Below are positions 8,899 through 17,189 of a DNA stretch of 64,000 nt, in pieces (position 1 is the first letter of the stretch; every line of letters begins with the position of its first letter). The translations under genes and the position numbers were made by a program. The DNA comes from an uncultured Bacteroidota bacterium (GTDB lineage Bacteria; Bacteroidota; Bacteroidia; Flavobacteriales; Flavobacteriaceae): contig CACEKJ010000003.1 in assembly GCA_902560045.1 (NCBI GenBank), positions 25,035 through 89,034 on the forward strand, in the 5' to 3' direction. Under the pieces are notes generated by a model. That model searched no databases, was not told the origin of the DNA, and saw only the letters and a list, made by a program, of their open reading frames with translations.

Positions 8899-10182
8899 TT
8901 AGTTCAAGAAGATTTTTATTTTATCCCTAGAATATATTAGCACAGTGGCTATTGTATTCCAAATTATAAGGCTTACCAGCGTTGCTATAGCGGCGCCATT
9001 AATTCCCTGAGTGGGAATTAGATAAAAGTTCAATGAAATATTAATTATCAATGCTGAAACTAATATTTTATTTAAGGTTTTTTGACGCCCAGTCATATTA
9101 AGATAAATAGCTCCAGGGCCTGAAACTGCATTAAAAAATTGAGCTGCTAATAAAAAAAGTAAAGCATTGTTTGCAATAACATAGCCTTGTCCAAATAAAC
9201 CTAAAATTTCTTCAGAAAAGAAAAACAATACACTTAAAACACAAATACTGATTAAAAAAATAATTCGTGTTGAATGCTTAATTAGCATTTGTAGTTTTTG
9301 CATCTTTTGATTTTCATAGATTTCTGCAATTCTTGGGGCAATTACAATATTAACTGACATTAATGCTAAGGTTGTTAGCATTGCTAATTTTACAGAAACC
9401 GAATAATATGCAATCTGATCAAAACCCTCGTAAATTGACAAAATAATAATGTCTACGCTTTGCATAATAAAATAGGCAATTGCACTCAGCGCCATAGGAG
9501 ATGATGTTTTAAATATTTCTGTTATTGTAAAAGATTCTGATTTATCATTGGGTTTGTCAATTTTTTTAAAAAGCATGTAAACCCTGATACTTGAAAATAG
9601 CGATAGTAATAAAAACCCTAACAAATATACCTCTACTAAAAGCTCTTCATTATTGGTCTTTAGCAAAATAATTGCAAAAATAAAAACTGGCAAATACCTG
9701 AATATACTTCTATACATTTCAGATAATATAGTTTTTTTTAATGCCCTGATTGTGTCAATATTTAACATTGTAACGGCAAAGAAAACTAATGTTAAAATAG
9801 TTTTTAAAATAAGTGAATAGGATTCTCTGTTTTTAAAAATGTCATTTATAATTGACTCGTTAAAAAAAATCATAAAAAATCCTAAAATAATCAGACTTAG
9901 AGTAAAAATTATCTTTAACATCTCAGAGTAAATTGATCTAATTGATTCAATACTCTTTCTTGCATTTAAAAGCCCTGAATAATAAATAATTGACTGGTTT
10001 GTTCCCATTAAAGAAATACCCCCTAGTACCATTAATGTAGATCTCACAAAATCGTAGCGGCCAACATTTTCAGCAGAATAAAAATTAGTTATAAATAGTG
10101 TAAAGCCAAACAAAAGTAACACTCCAAAAGATCTGATGATTAGAACCGAAAAACTCTTTTGTGTAAGATCTTTTATCGACAT
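8899..10182 (-). CDS. Oligosaccharide flippase (Wzx/MATE-like)
   Basis: A 427-residue protein with about twelve to fourteen membrane segments and few long loops, typical of the MOP superfamily of polysaccharide exporters. It carries the common N-terminal pattern of a Lys-rich start followed by SFSVLIIRSFGVLLLFGFTL. The second half repeats the pattern (FKTSSPMALSAIAYFIMQS). In a Wzx/Wzy pathway it would flip undecaprenyl-linked repeat units to the periplasm. It sits between the chain-length-like gene and the sulfotransferase with gaps of one base. Confidence 0.85.
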   Translation of the reverse strand: MSIKDLTQKSFSVLIIRSFGVLLLFGFTLFITNFYSAENVGRYDFVRSTLMVLGGISLMGTNQSIIYYSGLLNARKSIESIRSIYSEMLKIIFTLSLIILGFFMIFFNESIINDIFKNRESYSLILKTILTLVFFAVTMLNIDTIRALKKTILSEMYRSIFRYLPVFIFAIILLKTNNEELLVEVYLLGFLLLSLFSSIRVYMLFKKIDKPNDKSESFTITEIFKTSSPMALSAIAYFIMQSVDIIILSIYEGFDQIAYYSVSVKLAMLTTLALMSVNIVIAPRIAEIYENQKMQKLQMLIKHSTRIIFLISICVLSVLFFFSEEILGLFGQGYVIANNALLFLLAAQFFNAVSGPGAIYLNMTGRQKTLNKILVSALIINISLNFYLIPTQGINGAAIATLVSLIIWNTIATVLIYSRDKIKIFLN

Positions 10183-10183
10183 T

Positions 10184-11158
10184 TTAGCTTGCTCTGTCTA
10201 ATTTGTCAAGGTAAGAATAGAGGCCAATTAGTAAGCTTATTAGCACATATATCACCAAAAATAAAATCGGATAATAAATCATCAGGTTAGAAAGCAGTGA
10301 TTTATTTTCAACTAGAACATTGGTTTCATTTATTACCATAACAGTTTGTTCAGAAGTTAAGTTTTCATTTTTTAAATCTTCATTTTCTTTTTGAAGGGCA
10401 ACCTTAGTATTAATCAAATCATTTGGTCTAATGTCTTTGTTATCTATGTACAGTTGTGCAGAACTAACCTTTTTTTCAGTTGTGTAAAAATTAATGATTT
10501 TATCAATCTGCTTAATAGTTTGTTCATTATCATATATTACACTGGAAATTCTTTGTAGGTTTCTGTCTTTTAGTTTTGCGAATAAAGGGTTTCTATTAAA
10601 ATAGTCAATTACCTTACTAACCGTATTAAGTGATGAATTATTAGAAACTTTCAGGGTAATTAGGTGATAGTCATAATCAGACTTAAATCCTTCTGTAACA
10701 GAAAATCCATCTTCGTATTCAAGATTTTCAAATAGCGCCCTAATCTCATTTGCATTAATTTCTTTTTCCATTATGTCTTTAATATCAACAACAGGAGATA
10801 TTAATATTTCATCTATTGTCTCTGTTTCGTCTAACATTATTTCTTTTAAAAAGAAGTTTTTGTCTTCAGACAAAATTTTTAAATTTATTAGATCTATCGC
10901 GTCATAGATATAGTTTCCTGCATCAAAGTTGATTTTAACCAATATTGTAGCTTCTTTTGAGTTGTTTTTTTCACTATCTGTCATAATGTAACCCATTAGA
11001 ATACCTGCTAAAACAACAATTATAAGCTGTTTCCAATTTGAAAGTATCATTTTAGATCTTCTGAATATTTGCAAAAATACGCTCAGCAACATGAGCTTAA
11101 TTTTTTCTATAAGAACAATTATATCTAGTTCCTCGTTTTCTTTAAAATTATTTTTCAT
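10184..11158 (-). CDS. Putative polysaccharide co-polymerase (Wzz-like topology, no kinase domain)
   Basis: A 324-residue protein with one membrane helix near residues 46-62 (LIIVVLAGILMGYIMT), a large middle domain of about 210 residues predicted to be periplasmic, and a second helix near 290-312. This two-helix arrangement is that of chain-length determinants. The middle domain is mixed alpha/beta with a probable coiled-coil stretch (about 200-265). I see neither a classical Wzz proline-rich second helix nor a Wzc-type tyrosine kinase domain. The role in chain length control or export is inferred from topology and from its place before the flippase gene. Confidence 0.55.
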   Translation of the reverse strand: MKNNFKENEELDIIVLIEKIKLMLLSVFLQIFRRSKMILSNWKQLIIVVLAGILMGYIMTDSEKNNSKEATILVKINFDAGNYIYDAIDLINLKILSEDKNFFLKEIMLDETETIDEILISPVVDIKDIMEKEINANEIRALFENLEYEDGFSVTEGFKSDYDYHLITLKVSNNSSLNTVSKVIDYFNRNPLFAKLKDRNLQRISSVIYDNEQTIKQIDKIINFYTTEKKVSSAQLYIDNKDIRPNDLINTKVALQKENEDLKNENLTSEQTVMVINETNVLVENKSLLSNLMIYYPILFLVIYVLISLLIGLYSYLDKLDRAS

Positions 11159-11202
11159 AGGTGTCTTTTGTTTTTTTAGAACGGTTTTTTGTGATAAATA
11201 TT

Positions 11203-12705
11203 TTAGGTTGCCTGGATAAGTTTTAATTTTTTTAAGAGAGAGGCAATTTTTCTGTCATTTGCTATTTTAGGAATTTTGTTTTGTCCTCCTAGCCTACCAA
11301 CATGCTCCATATATTTTTTAAAGCCTGATTTTAAAACTGGTGTTATGATTGGGTGTGAAATTATCTTTCCGTCAATCAAATCTTTGTAATATTTATTTTG
11401 AGACATAAGCTCTTGATTTAAAACATTAGCAAAATATTCGTTATTGGCAATAGGGTTGTCAAATTCTACAAACCATTCATGACATGCAGATTCTTTTTCA
11501 GATTTATATCTTGGCGCAACCGTAAATTCGGAAACTATAGAGCCTGTTTTTTCTACGGCCTTTTCCATTGCCTGTTCAACTTCTTTTACTATTACATGCT
11601 CCCCAAAAGCAGATAAATATTGTTTAATTCTTCCCGTTACCACAATCCTGTGTGGTCTTAAAGATTTAAATTGTATGGTGTCGCCTGTGTTATATCCCCA
11701 AAGACCAGCATTAGATGAAATTATTAAAACATAATTTGTGTTTAACTCGACATCATCTATGCAAATTCTGATCATCTTGTTTTCTCTGAAATCTTCATCC
11801 TTTATGAACTCGTAAAAAATACCTGCGTTTAAAATTAAAAGTAATTCGTTCTTTTCTTGAAGATCTTGAAAGGCAAAAAACCCCTCACTTGCCGGAAATA
11901 ATTCAATTGAATCTATTTCTTTACCGATCAAAAAATTAAATTTTTCTTTATACGGCTTAAAATTAACACCGCCATAAATTAGTAAGCTAAGGTTCGGAAA
12001 TAAGGACGATATTTTCTTTTCACTAATGCTGTATATTTTTTCAAAGTACATCTGAAGCCAGGAAGGAATACCACTAATAATTGTCATGTTTTCATTAATC
12101 GTTTCTTCGATTATTTTATCCACTTTTTCTTCCCAATTTTCAACAATGTTAGTTTCCCAAGACGGCAACATTTTTTGTTTCATAAAAAGGGGTACATGAT
12201 GCGCAGAAATACCTGAAAGCCTTCCCGTGTGAATTCCTGATGTTTTTTCTAGTTTGGGTGATCCTTGAATAAATATAAAGCGTCCATCAGTGAAATCTGT
12301 TTTACCTGTGTCTGCAATATACATTAGCAATGCATTTTTAGCTCCATTTAAATGATTGGAAAGGCTATCTTTAGTTATTGGAATATATTTGGCTCCTGAA
12401 GTTGTTCCAGAAGTAATTGCTAAATATCTTGGCTTTCCAGGCCAAAGAATGTTTTCTTTTCCCTTTTTAATCATCTCAAAATAATCTTTTAAATCCTCGT
12501 AATCTCTTACTGGAATTTGAGTCTTATAGTCTTGGTATGATTTAATTGAGGTGATTTTATGGTCTCTACCAAAAACCGTTTTGGCCCCCTTTTTTATTAG
12601 TTTTTTAAGTTCTTTTTTTTGGGTTGTCTCAGGATTATTAGCCCATTTGTAAATTTGATGTTTTGTAATTAATGCAACTAATTTTAAAAGACTATGCTTT
12701 AGCAT
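11203..12705 (-). CDS. GH3-family acyl-adenylating enzyme
   Basis: About 500 residues, full length for bacterial GH3 proteins (the plant relatives join amino acids to hormone acids through an acyl-adenylate). All three ATP/AMP motifs of the adenylating superfamily are visible: AITSGTTSGAKYIPIT (about 95-110), LFPASEGFFAF and WGYNTGDTIQF, so activity is expected. I start at the ATG at 12705 (MLKHSLLKLVAL), two bases after the M23 gene ends; a longer frame to 12837 lies inside that gene. The substrate is unknown. Being between a cell-wall peptidase and polysaccharide genes suggests modification of an envelope component, which is inference. Confidence 0.85.
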   Translation of the reverse strand: MLKHSLLKLVALITKHQIYKWANNPETTQKKELKKLIKKGAKTVFGRDHKITSIKSYQDYKTQIPVRDYEDLKDYFEMIKKGKENILWPGKPRYLAITSGTTSGAKYIPITKDSLSNHLNGAKNALLMYIADTGKTDFTDGRFIFIQGSPKLEKTSGIHTGRLSGISAHHVPLFMKQKMLPSWETNIVENWEEKVDKIIEETINENMTIISGIPSWLQMYFEKIYSISEKKISSLFPNLSLLIYGGVNFKPYKEKFNFLIGKEIDSIELFPASEGFFAFQDLQEKNELLLILNAGIFYEFIKDEDFRENKMIRICIDDVELNTNYVLIISSNAGLWGYNTGDTIQFKSLRPHRIVVTGRIKQYLSAFGEHVIVKEVEQAMEKAVEKTGSIVSEFTVAPRYKSEKESACHEWFVEFDNPIANNEYFANVLNQELMSQNKYYKDLIDGKIISHPIITPVLKSGFKKYMEHVGRLGGQNKIPKIANDRKIASLLKKLKLIQAT

Positions 12706-12706
12706 T

Positions 12707-13573
12707 TTAATTAAAATTAAAAAGTGGCTCAGGATTAATGGGGGTTCCATTTTTCCACAATTCGAAATGAAGGTGAGGCCCTGTACTGAGTGTTCCTTGA
12801 TTTCCAGAATAAGCAATGACCTCTCCTGCTTTAACAAAATTGTTTTGTGTTTTTAAAACTTTTGAGTTGTGTTTATATACGGAAATGATATTGTCACCGT
12901 GGTCAATTATTAATACGTGCCCTGTGTCAACAGACCATTCCGAAAAAATGACCTTACCTTCCAATATAGATTTAACAGGGGTGCCTGTGTCTACCAAAAT
13001 ATCCAGTGCAAAATGGTTGTTTAACGGATCAAATTTTTGAGTTATTTGACCTTTAACAGGGCTTACAAACATTTTATTTTCGATAACTAATTCATTTTTT
13101 GTTAAATTAAATTTATCCTCTTCCTCGACATATTTTCTAAGGATTGAGTCTTCGGCATTAGTCAATACCGCTTGAAAATCTATATTGTCTTTCTCGTTAC
13201 TTAAAGCCAAAGTGTCTTTGTAAATTATTTGTTCTGTCTTTCCTGAAAGAACATTTTCTATAGACTTATAAAATGTGTTGTTTAGCTCAAGCTCTTTTTC
13301 CAGAGAGTCTGTTTTTTTTGTCAAGTATATCGCCTGGGTTAATAAATCAGATGATGAATATCCGGGCACCATTTCCCTAATCTGGGTAAAAAAAACAACG
13401 CTAATTGTAAAAGCAATAAGAATTATTGAATATAAAGACAATACTAAAAAAACATTGAATTTGTTTGTTGAAAAAGAAAGCCTTTCCTCAAAGGTGTCTT
13501 CACTAGAAACAACTACTTTGTAGCTTCTAGTAAGTTTATTTATAGAATTCTTTTTTTGTTTTTTGTTTTTCAC
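12707..13573 (-). CDS. M23 family metallopeptidase (LytM-type, membrane-anchored)
   Basis: About 288 residues: a Lys-rich cytoplasmic start, one membrane helix (about 40-62), a stalk with coiled-coil character, and a C-terminal LytM domain. The zinc motifs are NHFALDI (H-x3-D) and GPHLHFELW (H-x-H), both intact. It probably cuts peptidoglycan cross-links or activates amidases in the periplasm. I choose the GTG at 13573. The TTG nine bases upstream coincides with the end of a TATTTTTG -7 box, so it would not be in the transcript. It is the first gene of the twelve-gene minus-strand run ending with purD. Confidence 0.85.
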   Translation of the reverse strand: MKNKKQKKNSINKLTRSYKVVVSSEDTFEERLSFSTNKFNVFLVLSLYSIILIAFTISVVFFTQIREMVPGYSSSDLLTQAIYLTKKTDSLEKELELNNTFYKSIENVLSGKTEQIIYKDTLALSNEKDNIDFQAVLTNAEDSILRKYVEEEDKFNLTKNELVIENKMFVSPVKGQITQKFDPLNNHFALDILVDTGTPVKSILEGKVIFSEWSVDTGHVLIIDHGDNIISVYKHNSKVLKTQNNFVKAGEVIAYSGNQGTLSTGPHLHFELWKNGTPINPEPLFNFN

Positions 13574-13579
13574 AGTATT

Positions 13580-13587
13580 CAAAAATA
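13580..13587 (-). promoter_or_regulatory. -7 promoter element TATTTTTG for the M23/GH3/polysaccharide run
   Basis: An exact TAnnTTTG match on the minus strand, ending six bases before the GTG at 13573. Transcription would start at or just before the start codon, so the first gene's message is probably leaderless. It is the only obvious promoter for the twelve-gene run. Confidence 0.5.
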
Positions 13588-13674
13588 CTTAAAATTACAT
13601 TAGTCTTGAATAGAAAGACAAGATATAGCAACAATTAAATGTATTATTATTAACTTAGCTTAAAATAATTTACA

Positions 13675-13860
13675 ATGAATTTATATATAATACCTCTTGC
13701 ATTAGGTCCTGGACAACTTGTTTTGATTGCTGTTGTTGTTCTTATATTATTTGGTGGTGGTAGAAAAATTAGTGAATTAATGAGGGGAACTGGAAAAGGG
13801 ATTAGAGAGTTTAAAAAAGCGCTAAAGGAAGACGAAGAGGACTCTGAAAAAGAAGACTAA
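13675..13860 (+). CDS. tatA: Twin-arginine translocase subunit TatA
   Basis: A 61-residue protein with the TatA layout: a short hydrophobic helix (about 8-26, LGPGQLVLIAVVVLILFGG), a Gly-Gly hinge, the amphipathic helix GGRKISELMRGTGKGIREFK, and a short acidic tail. With TatC it would form the channel exporting folded proteins across the inner membrane; tatC is not in the window. The gene is divergent from the M23 gene, and its last four bases overlap the end of the convergent DUF4837 gene. The neighbourhood tatA, M23, GH3 is one I associate with Flavobacteriia. Confidence 0.95.
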   Translation: MNLYIIPLALGPGQLVLIAVVVLILFGGGRKISELMRGTGKGIREFKKALKEDEEDSEKED

Positions 13861-14795
13861 AGCTTCAAACTTCTAATAATTGCTTCAAGCTCAAAAATAT
13901 ACTCTCTTTTATTTGTTCCTGGTGAATATACAAATCCGTCCAAAATAATTACTTCATCATTGTCCACCTCTATATAGTAGTTTAAAAATGGGCCTGCCAT
14001 AAATTGATTTTCAACTTCCCAGAGACCTCTACTTTCAAGAGTTTTTATGTTTCCAAAGTTAACCTCTTGCGTAATTGGCTTATAGCCAAAATCCGTACTC
14101 ATATATGTGTTTTCAACTGGCCCTGGGATTTGTGCTTTTGAAATAGAATCCCTCAAGCTAAATATCCCTCGATTTCCTTTTTTTACTTTGCTGATAGATA
14201 AGTTTACAGAGCCAGATTCTATATCTCTTCGAACCCAAATAAAATTAGAGTCTTCTTTAGCGATTCGATAAGCTGAAGGGAACTTTAGGGAAAGGCCTAG
14301 ATTGTTTTTTAGCAAAGGTGATTTGTTTGTGTTTTTTGAAATTCTTCTTTGTTTTTCTTTTAATTCACTAAAATATAGAGAGGAATATATAGATGATATA
14401 TTATCTAAAATTAACTGAGACAAAGCTTCCTTATTTGGGGCTGTGACTTGAACAATAATTTGAGGAGAAGCGTAGCTGTTTTTAAAATTAGATATTGATT
14501 CTTTATTTCCGATATGTAGTTTTAAAATTGTTCTCGATTTAGTGGCAAATCCAGAAAATATTTTTGAGGGAATGTGATTAAGATTAAAAACAGGTTCAGC
14601 TTGTGGAAGGCCGTATATAGGTCTGGAAAAGTTTTCTCTGATTAAATCTCCAACACTACTTTCCCACAGGGAATTACTAGCTACTACAGAAATATTATTT
14701 ATGTTTCCGCTGGATCCCGGAAGTAATTTCTCATTGCTTTCAGAGCAGGAGCAAAAAAATAAAAAAACTAATAATGTAACAAGCCTCAATGACAT
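13857..14795 (-). CDS. DUF4837 family lipoprotein
   Basis: A 312-residue protein with a signal peptide ending in a lipobox (LFFCSC, Cys about 16), so it is probably a lipoprotein. No catalytic motif is visible. The sequence is mixed alpha/beta with conserved-looking aromatic patterns such as RGLWEVENQFMAGPFLNYY. Size, lipobox and location between tatA and a LysM transglycosylase match the uncharacterised Bacteroidota family DUF4837. The ATG at 14795 lies 16 bases after the transglycosylase stop, so pgk, the transglycosylase and this gene likely form one operon. The function is unknown; a link to cell-wall turnover is suggested only by its neighbour. Confidence 0.8.
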   Translation of the reverse strand: MSLRLVTLLVFLFFCSCSESNEKLLPGSSGNINNISVVASNSLWESSVGDLIRENFSRPIYGLPQAEPVFNLNHIPSKIFSGFATKSRTILKLHIGNKESISNFKNSYASPQIIVQVTAPNKEALSQLILDNISSIYSSLYFSELKEKQRRISKNTNKSPLLKNNLGLSLKFPSAYRIAKEDSNFIWVRRDIESGSVNLSISKVKKGNRGIFSLRDSISKAQIPGPVENTYMSTDFGYKPITQEVNFGNIKTLESRGLWEVENQFMAGPFLNYYIEVDNDEVIILDGFVYSPGTNKREYIFELEAIIRSLKL

Positions 14796-14811
14796 CCAGT
14801 AAAGTTAGCAT

Positions 14812-15963
14812 TTAATTTTTTGGTATTCTTTTGGGGAATACTATTAGCTTTTGGTTTTCTTTAATTGCGTCGCTTTTAAGATTGTTCCATCTTTTTAAAT
14901 CCGAAACTTTTACTCCAAATTTTTTCGCAATTTTTCCAAGAAACTCACCATACTTAATTTTATATATAATTTTTGATTCTATTGAGTATAAGTCTGGTAA
15001 CGGTTTTTCTTGTTTATCAAACTCTGATTTAGAATACGCATAAAGCCTTTCCTCATTTGATATTATACTATCTACTACTTTCTCGGGTAGGGTTATGTAG
15101 TTTTTGTTTTTTCCAGGGACAATTTCATGAATATATGACGGATTATATTTTTTTATAATCTCTTTTGAGATATTTAAAAACGATGAAATGTGTTCGAATG
15201 AAATTTGGTTTTTGACATATATCGTGTCTATTTTAGGCTTGGTGTTAGGGAGTTGTTTGATGTCAATTCCATGCTCTTCAGCATATTCTAATATATACAT
15301 TGTAGCAATAAAAGAAGGAATATAGTTTGCTGTTTCCCTAGGAAGAAAAGGTCTTAGGTTCCAGTAATTTTTATACCCCCCGGACCTTTTGATTGCTTTA
15401 GAAATTGTTCTCGGTCCAGCATTATAGGATGCCAAGGCTAAGTTCCAGTCGGAATGAATTTTATAAAGCTTCTCCAAGTATTTTGTAGCTGCAATAGTTG
15501 ATTTTAATGGGTCCATTCTTTCGTCTATATAACTATTGAGTTTTAGCCCATTTTCCAACCCAGTGTAAAACATTAATTGCCACAAACCCGTAGCGCCAAC
15601 CCGTGAAACGGCTTCAGGATCTAGTCTTGATTCAATTATAGGTAAATATTTAAGCTCTAATGGGATTTTTCTGTTTTGAAGCTGCTCCTCAAACATAGGA
15701 AAATAAAGATTTATCTTATCCTTGTTTTTAGCATAAAAGTCTGTTCTGTTTTTTAAATACTTTTTAATCAGTTTTTCTACATCTGAGCTTAAAAAAATAT
15801 CCAAAGGGGTTTTTTTATTAAGCCTGTCAATTCTGTTTTTAATTGTATCACTGTTCAGGTTTTCAGGGGCAATTGGTGTCGTGTTAAATTTTTGAGAAAA
15901 AGTAGTTTGGCAAAGAAAAAAAAGAATAAAAAATAGCAGAGGGGTTTTTATGTCAAATCTCAT
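14812..15963 (-). CDS. Membrane-bound lytic murein transglycosylase (MltD-like, SLT + LysM)
   Basis: A 383-residue exported protein (signal peptide to about residue 24, ending LCQTTFSQ). The SLT domain spans about residues 85-200, with the catalytic Glu in LPIIESRLDPEA and the family motifs GATGLWQLM and ALASYNAGP. A C-terminal LysM repeat (about 335-380) includes KIAKKFGVKVSDLKRWN. It cleaves glycan strands of peptidoglycan with anhydro-sugar formation. I start at the ATG at 15963, overlapping the pgk stop by four bases (ATGA); a longer frame to 16038 lies inside pgk. Together with the M23 gene nearby, it makes this a cell-wall remodelling district. Confidence 0.93.
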   Translation of the reverse strand: MRFDIKTPLLFFILFFLCQTTFSQKFNTTPIAPENLNSDTIKNRIDRLNKKTPLDIFLSSDVEKLIKKYLKNRTDFYAKNKDKINLYFPMFEEQLQNRKIPLELKYLPIIESRLDPEAVSRVGATGLWQLMFYTGLENGLKLNSYIDERMDPLKSTIAATKYLEKLYKIHSDWNLALASYNAGPRTISKAIKRSGGYKNYWNLRPFLPRETANYIPSFIATMYILEYAEEHGIDIKQLPNTKPKIDTIYVKNQISFEHISSFLNISKEIIKKYNPSYIHEIVPGKNKNYITLPEKVVDSIISNEERLYAYSKSEFDKQEKPLPDLYSIESKIIYKIKYGEFLGKIAKKFGVKVSDLKRWNNLKSDAIKENQKLIVFPKRIPKN

Positions 15964-17141
15964 GTTAAAGCCTTTATTCCTGGTAATACTTTTCCCTCCA
16001 AGCTTTCTAGCATGGCTCCTCCCCCTGTACTGATACAACTAATACTTTGCTCTAATTTAAATTTTTTAATAGCTGCAACCGAATCTCCTCCCCCAACAAG
16101 TGAGAAAGCACCTTCTGTCGTTGCTTTTCCTACAGCAATTGCTACCTCTTTGGTTCCGTGCTCAAATGAGCTCATTTCAAATACACCCATCGGTCCGTTC
16201 CACAAAATAGTTTTGCTTGAAAAAATAACCTCTTCAAATTCTTTTCTTGTTTGTGTGCCAATGTCTAGACCTTGCCAACCTTCAGGAATATCGTAAATAT
16301 TAATTTCTTTTTTTAATGATGTATCAGAAAATTCATTCGAAGCGATAACATCTGTGGGAAGGTAAATATTGACTCCTTTGTTCCTGGCTTGTTCTATAAT
16401 TTTTGTGCAATCATTTAAGCAATCCTTTTCAAAAATTGAGTCACCAATACTGCCCCCATTATTTTTTATAAATGTATAAGCCATTCCTCCTCCAATTATC
16501 AGATTATCAACTACGTTTAACATATTGACAATAACCGATAATTTTGATGATACCTTAGCTCCTCCAATTATTGCAGTAACTGGTCTTTTTGGGTTCTTCA
16601 AGAGTTTTTGCAAAGAATCAATTTCTCTTTGCAGTAAAAGTCCTGCGCATTTTATTTCAAAAAATTTTGCAACCGTCGCGGTTGAAGCATGTTCCCTGTG
16701 CGTTGTGCCAAAAGCATCATTAATATATATGTCCGCTAAAGTTGATAATCTTTTGGCAAATGCCTCGTCGGCAGCAGTTTCTTCGGGATTAAATCTAAGA
16801 TTTTCTAATAGCACCACCTCCCCTTTTTTGAGATCTAATTCTTGGTGTTTGTCCTTACTTTCAAAAAAATCTGAAATAAATTTTACTTTGAGATTTAATA
16901 AGTGTTCAAGTTCAGGAATAATTTTTTTTAGAGAAAATTGAGGGTCTACTCCTTTGGGGCGTCCAAGATGCGACACCAGTATACATGAGCCTCCTTGGCC
17001 TAGAACATGTTTTATTGTGGGGATTGAAGATTTTATTCTAGAGTTGTCGGTAACCTGATCTTTATCGTTTATCGGGACATTAAAATCTACCCTTATCAAT
17101 ACTTTTTTTTGTTCAAATGAAATGTCCTTAATAGAATTCAT
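15960..17141 (-). CDS. pgk: Phosphoglycerate kinase
   Basis: Catalyses the reversible transfer of phosphate from 1,3-bisphosphoglycerate to ADP in glycolysis. The 393 residues match the family length. Substrate motifs are RVDFNVP (about 17-23) and SHLGRPKG (about 60-67); nucleotide-domain motifs include GGAKVSSKL, GGGMAYTF and VGGGDSVAA near the C-terminus. It is divergent from holB, with a TATATTTG -7 box 16 bases before its ATG. The transglycosylase start overlaps its stop. Confidence 0.98.
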   Translation of the reverse strand: MNSIKDISFEQKKVLIRVDFNVPINDKDQVTDNSRIKSSIPTIKHVLGQGGSCILVSHLGRPKGVDPQFSLKKIIPELEHLLNLKVKFISDFFESKDKHQELDLKKGEVVLLENLRFNPEETAADEAFAKRLSTLADIYINDAFGTTHREHASTATVAKFFEIKCAGLLLQREIDSLQKLLKNPKRPVTAIIGGAKVSSKLSVIVNMLNVVDNLIIGGGMAYTFIKNNGGSIGDSIFEKDCLNDCTKIIEQARNKGVNIYLPTDVIASNEFSDTSLKKEINIYDIPEGWQGLDIGTQTRKEFEEVIFSSKTILWNGPMGVFEMSSFEHGTKEVAIAVGKATTEGAFSLVGGGDSVAAIKKFKLEQSISCISTGGGAMLESLEGKVLPGIKALT

Positions 17142-17157
17142 AATAATATAATTGTCG

Positions 17158-17165
17158 CAAATATA
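17158..17165 (-). promoter_or_regulatory. -7 promoter element TATATTTG for pgk
   Basis: An exact TAnnTTTG match on the minus strand, 16 bases before the pgk ATG. Only six bases separate it from the plus-strand box for holB, so polymerase could hardly occupy both at once. Confidence 0.55.
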
Positions 17166-17171
17166 ATTCTT

Positions 17172-17179
17172 TATATTTG
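17172..17179 (+). promoter_or_regulatory. -7 promoter element TATATTTG for holB
   Basis: An exact TAnnTTTG match 10 bases before the ATG at 17190. A TTG at 17152-17154 lies 17 bases upstream and could serve as the -33 element. Confidence 0.55.
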
Positions 17180-17189
17180 TTCACTGGGG

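Noticed and set aside
13580..13582. TTG as start of the M23 peptidase
   Set aside because: It forms the last three bases of the TATTTTTG promoter box, so it would lie upstream of the transcript. The GTG at 13573 is preferred.
16525..16941. A 138-codon plus-strand open frame inside pgk
   Set aside because: It is antisense to a clear phosphoglycerate kinase and has no promoter element or recognisable protein pattern.
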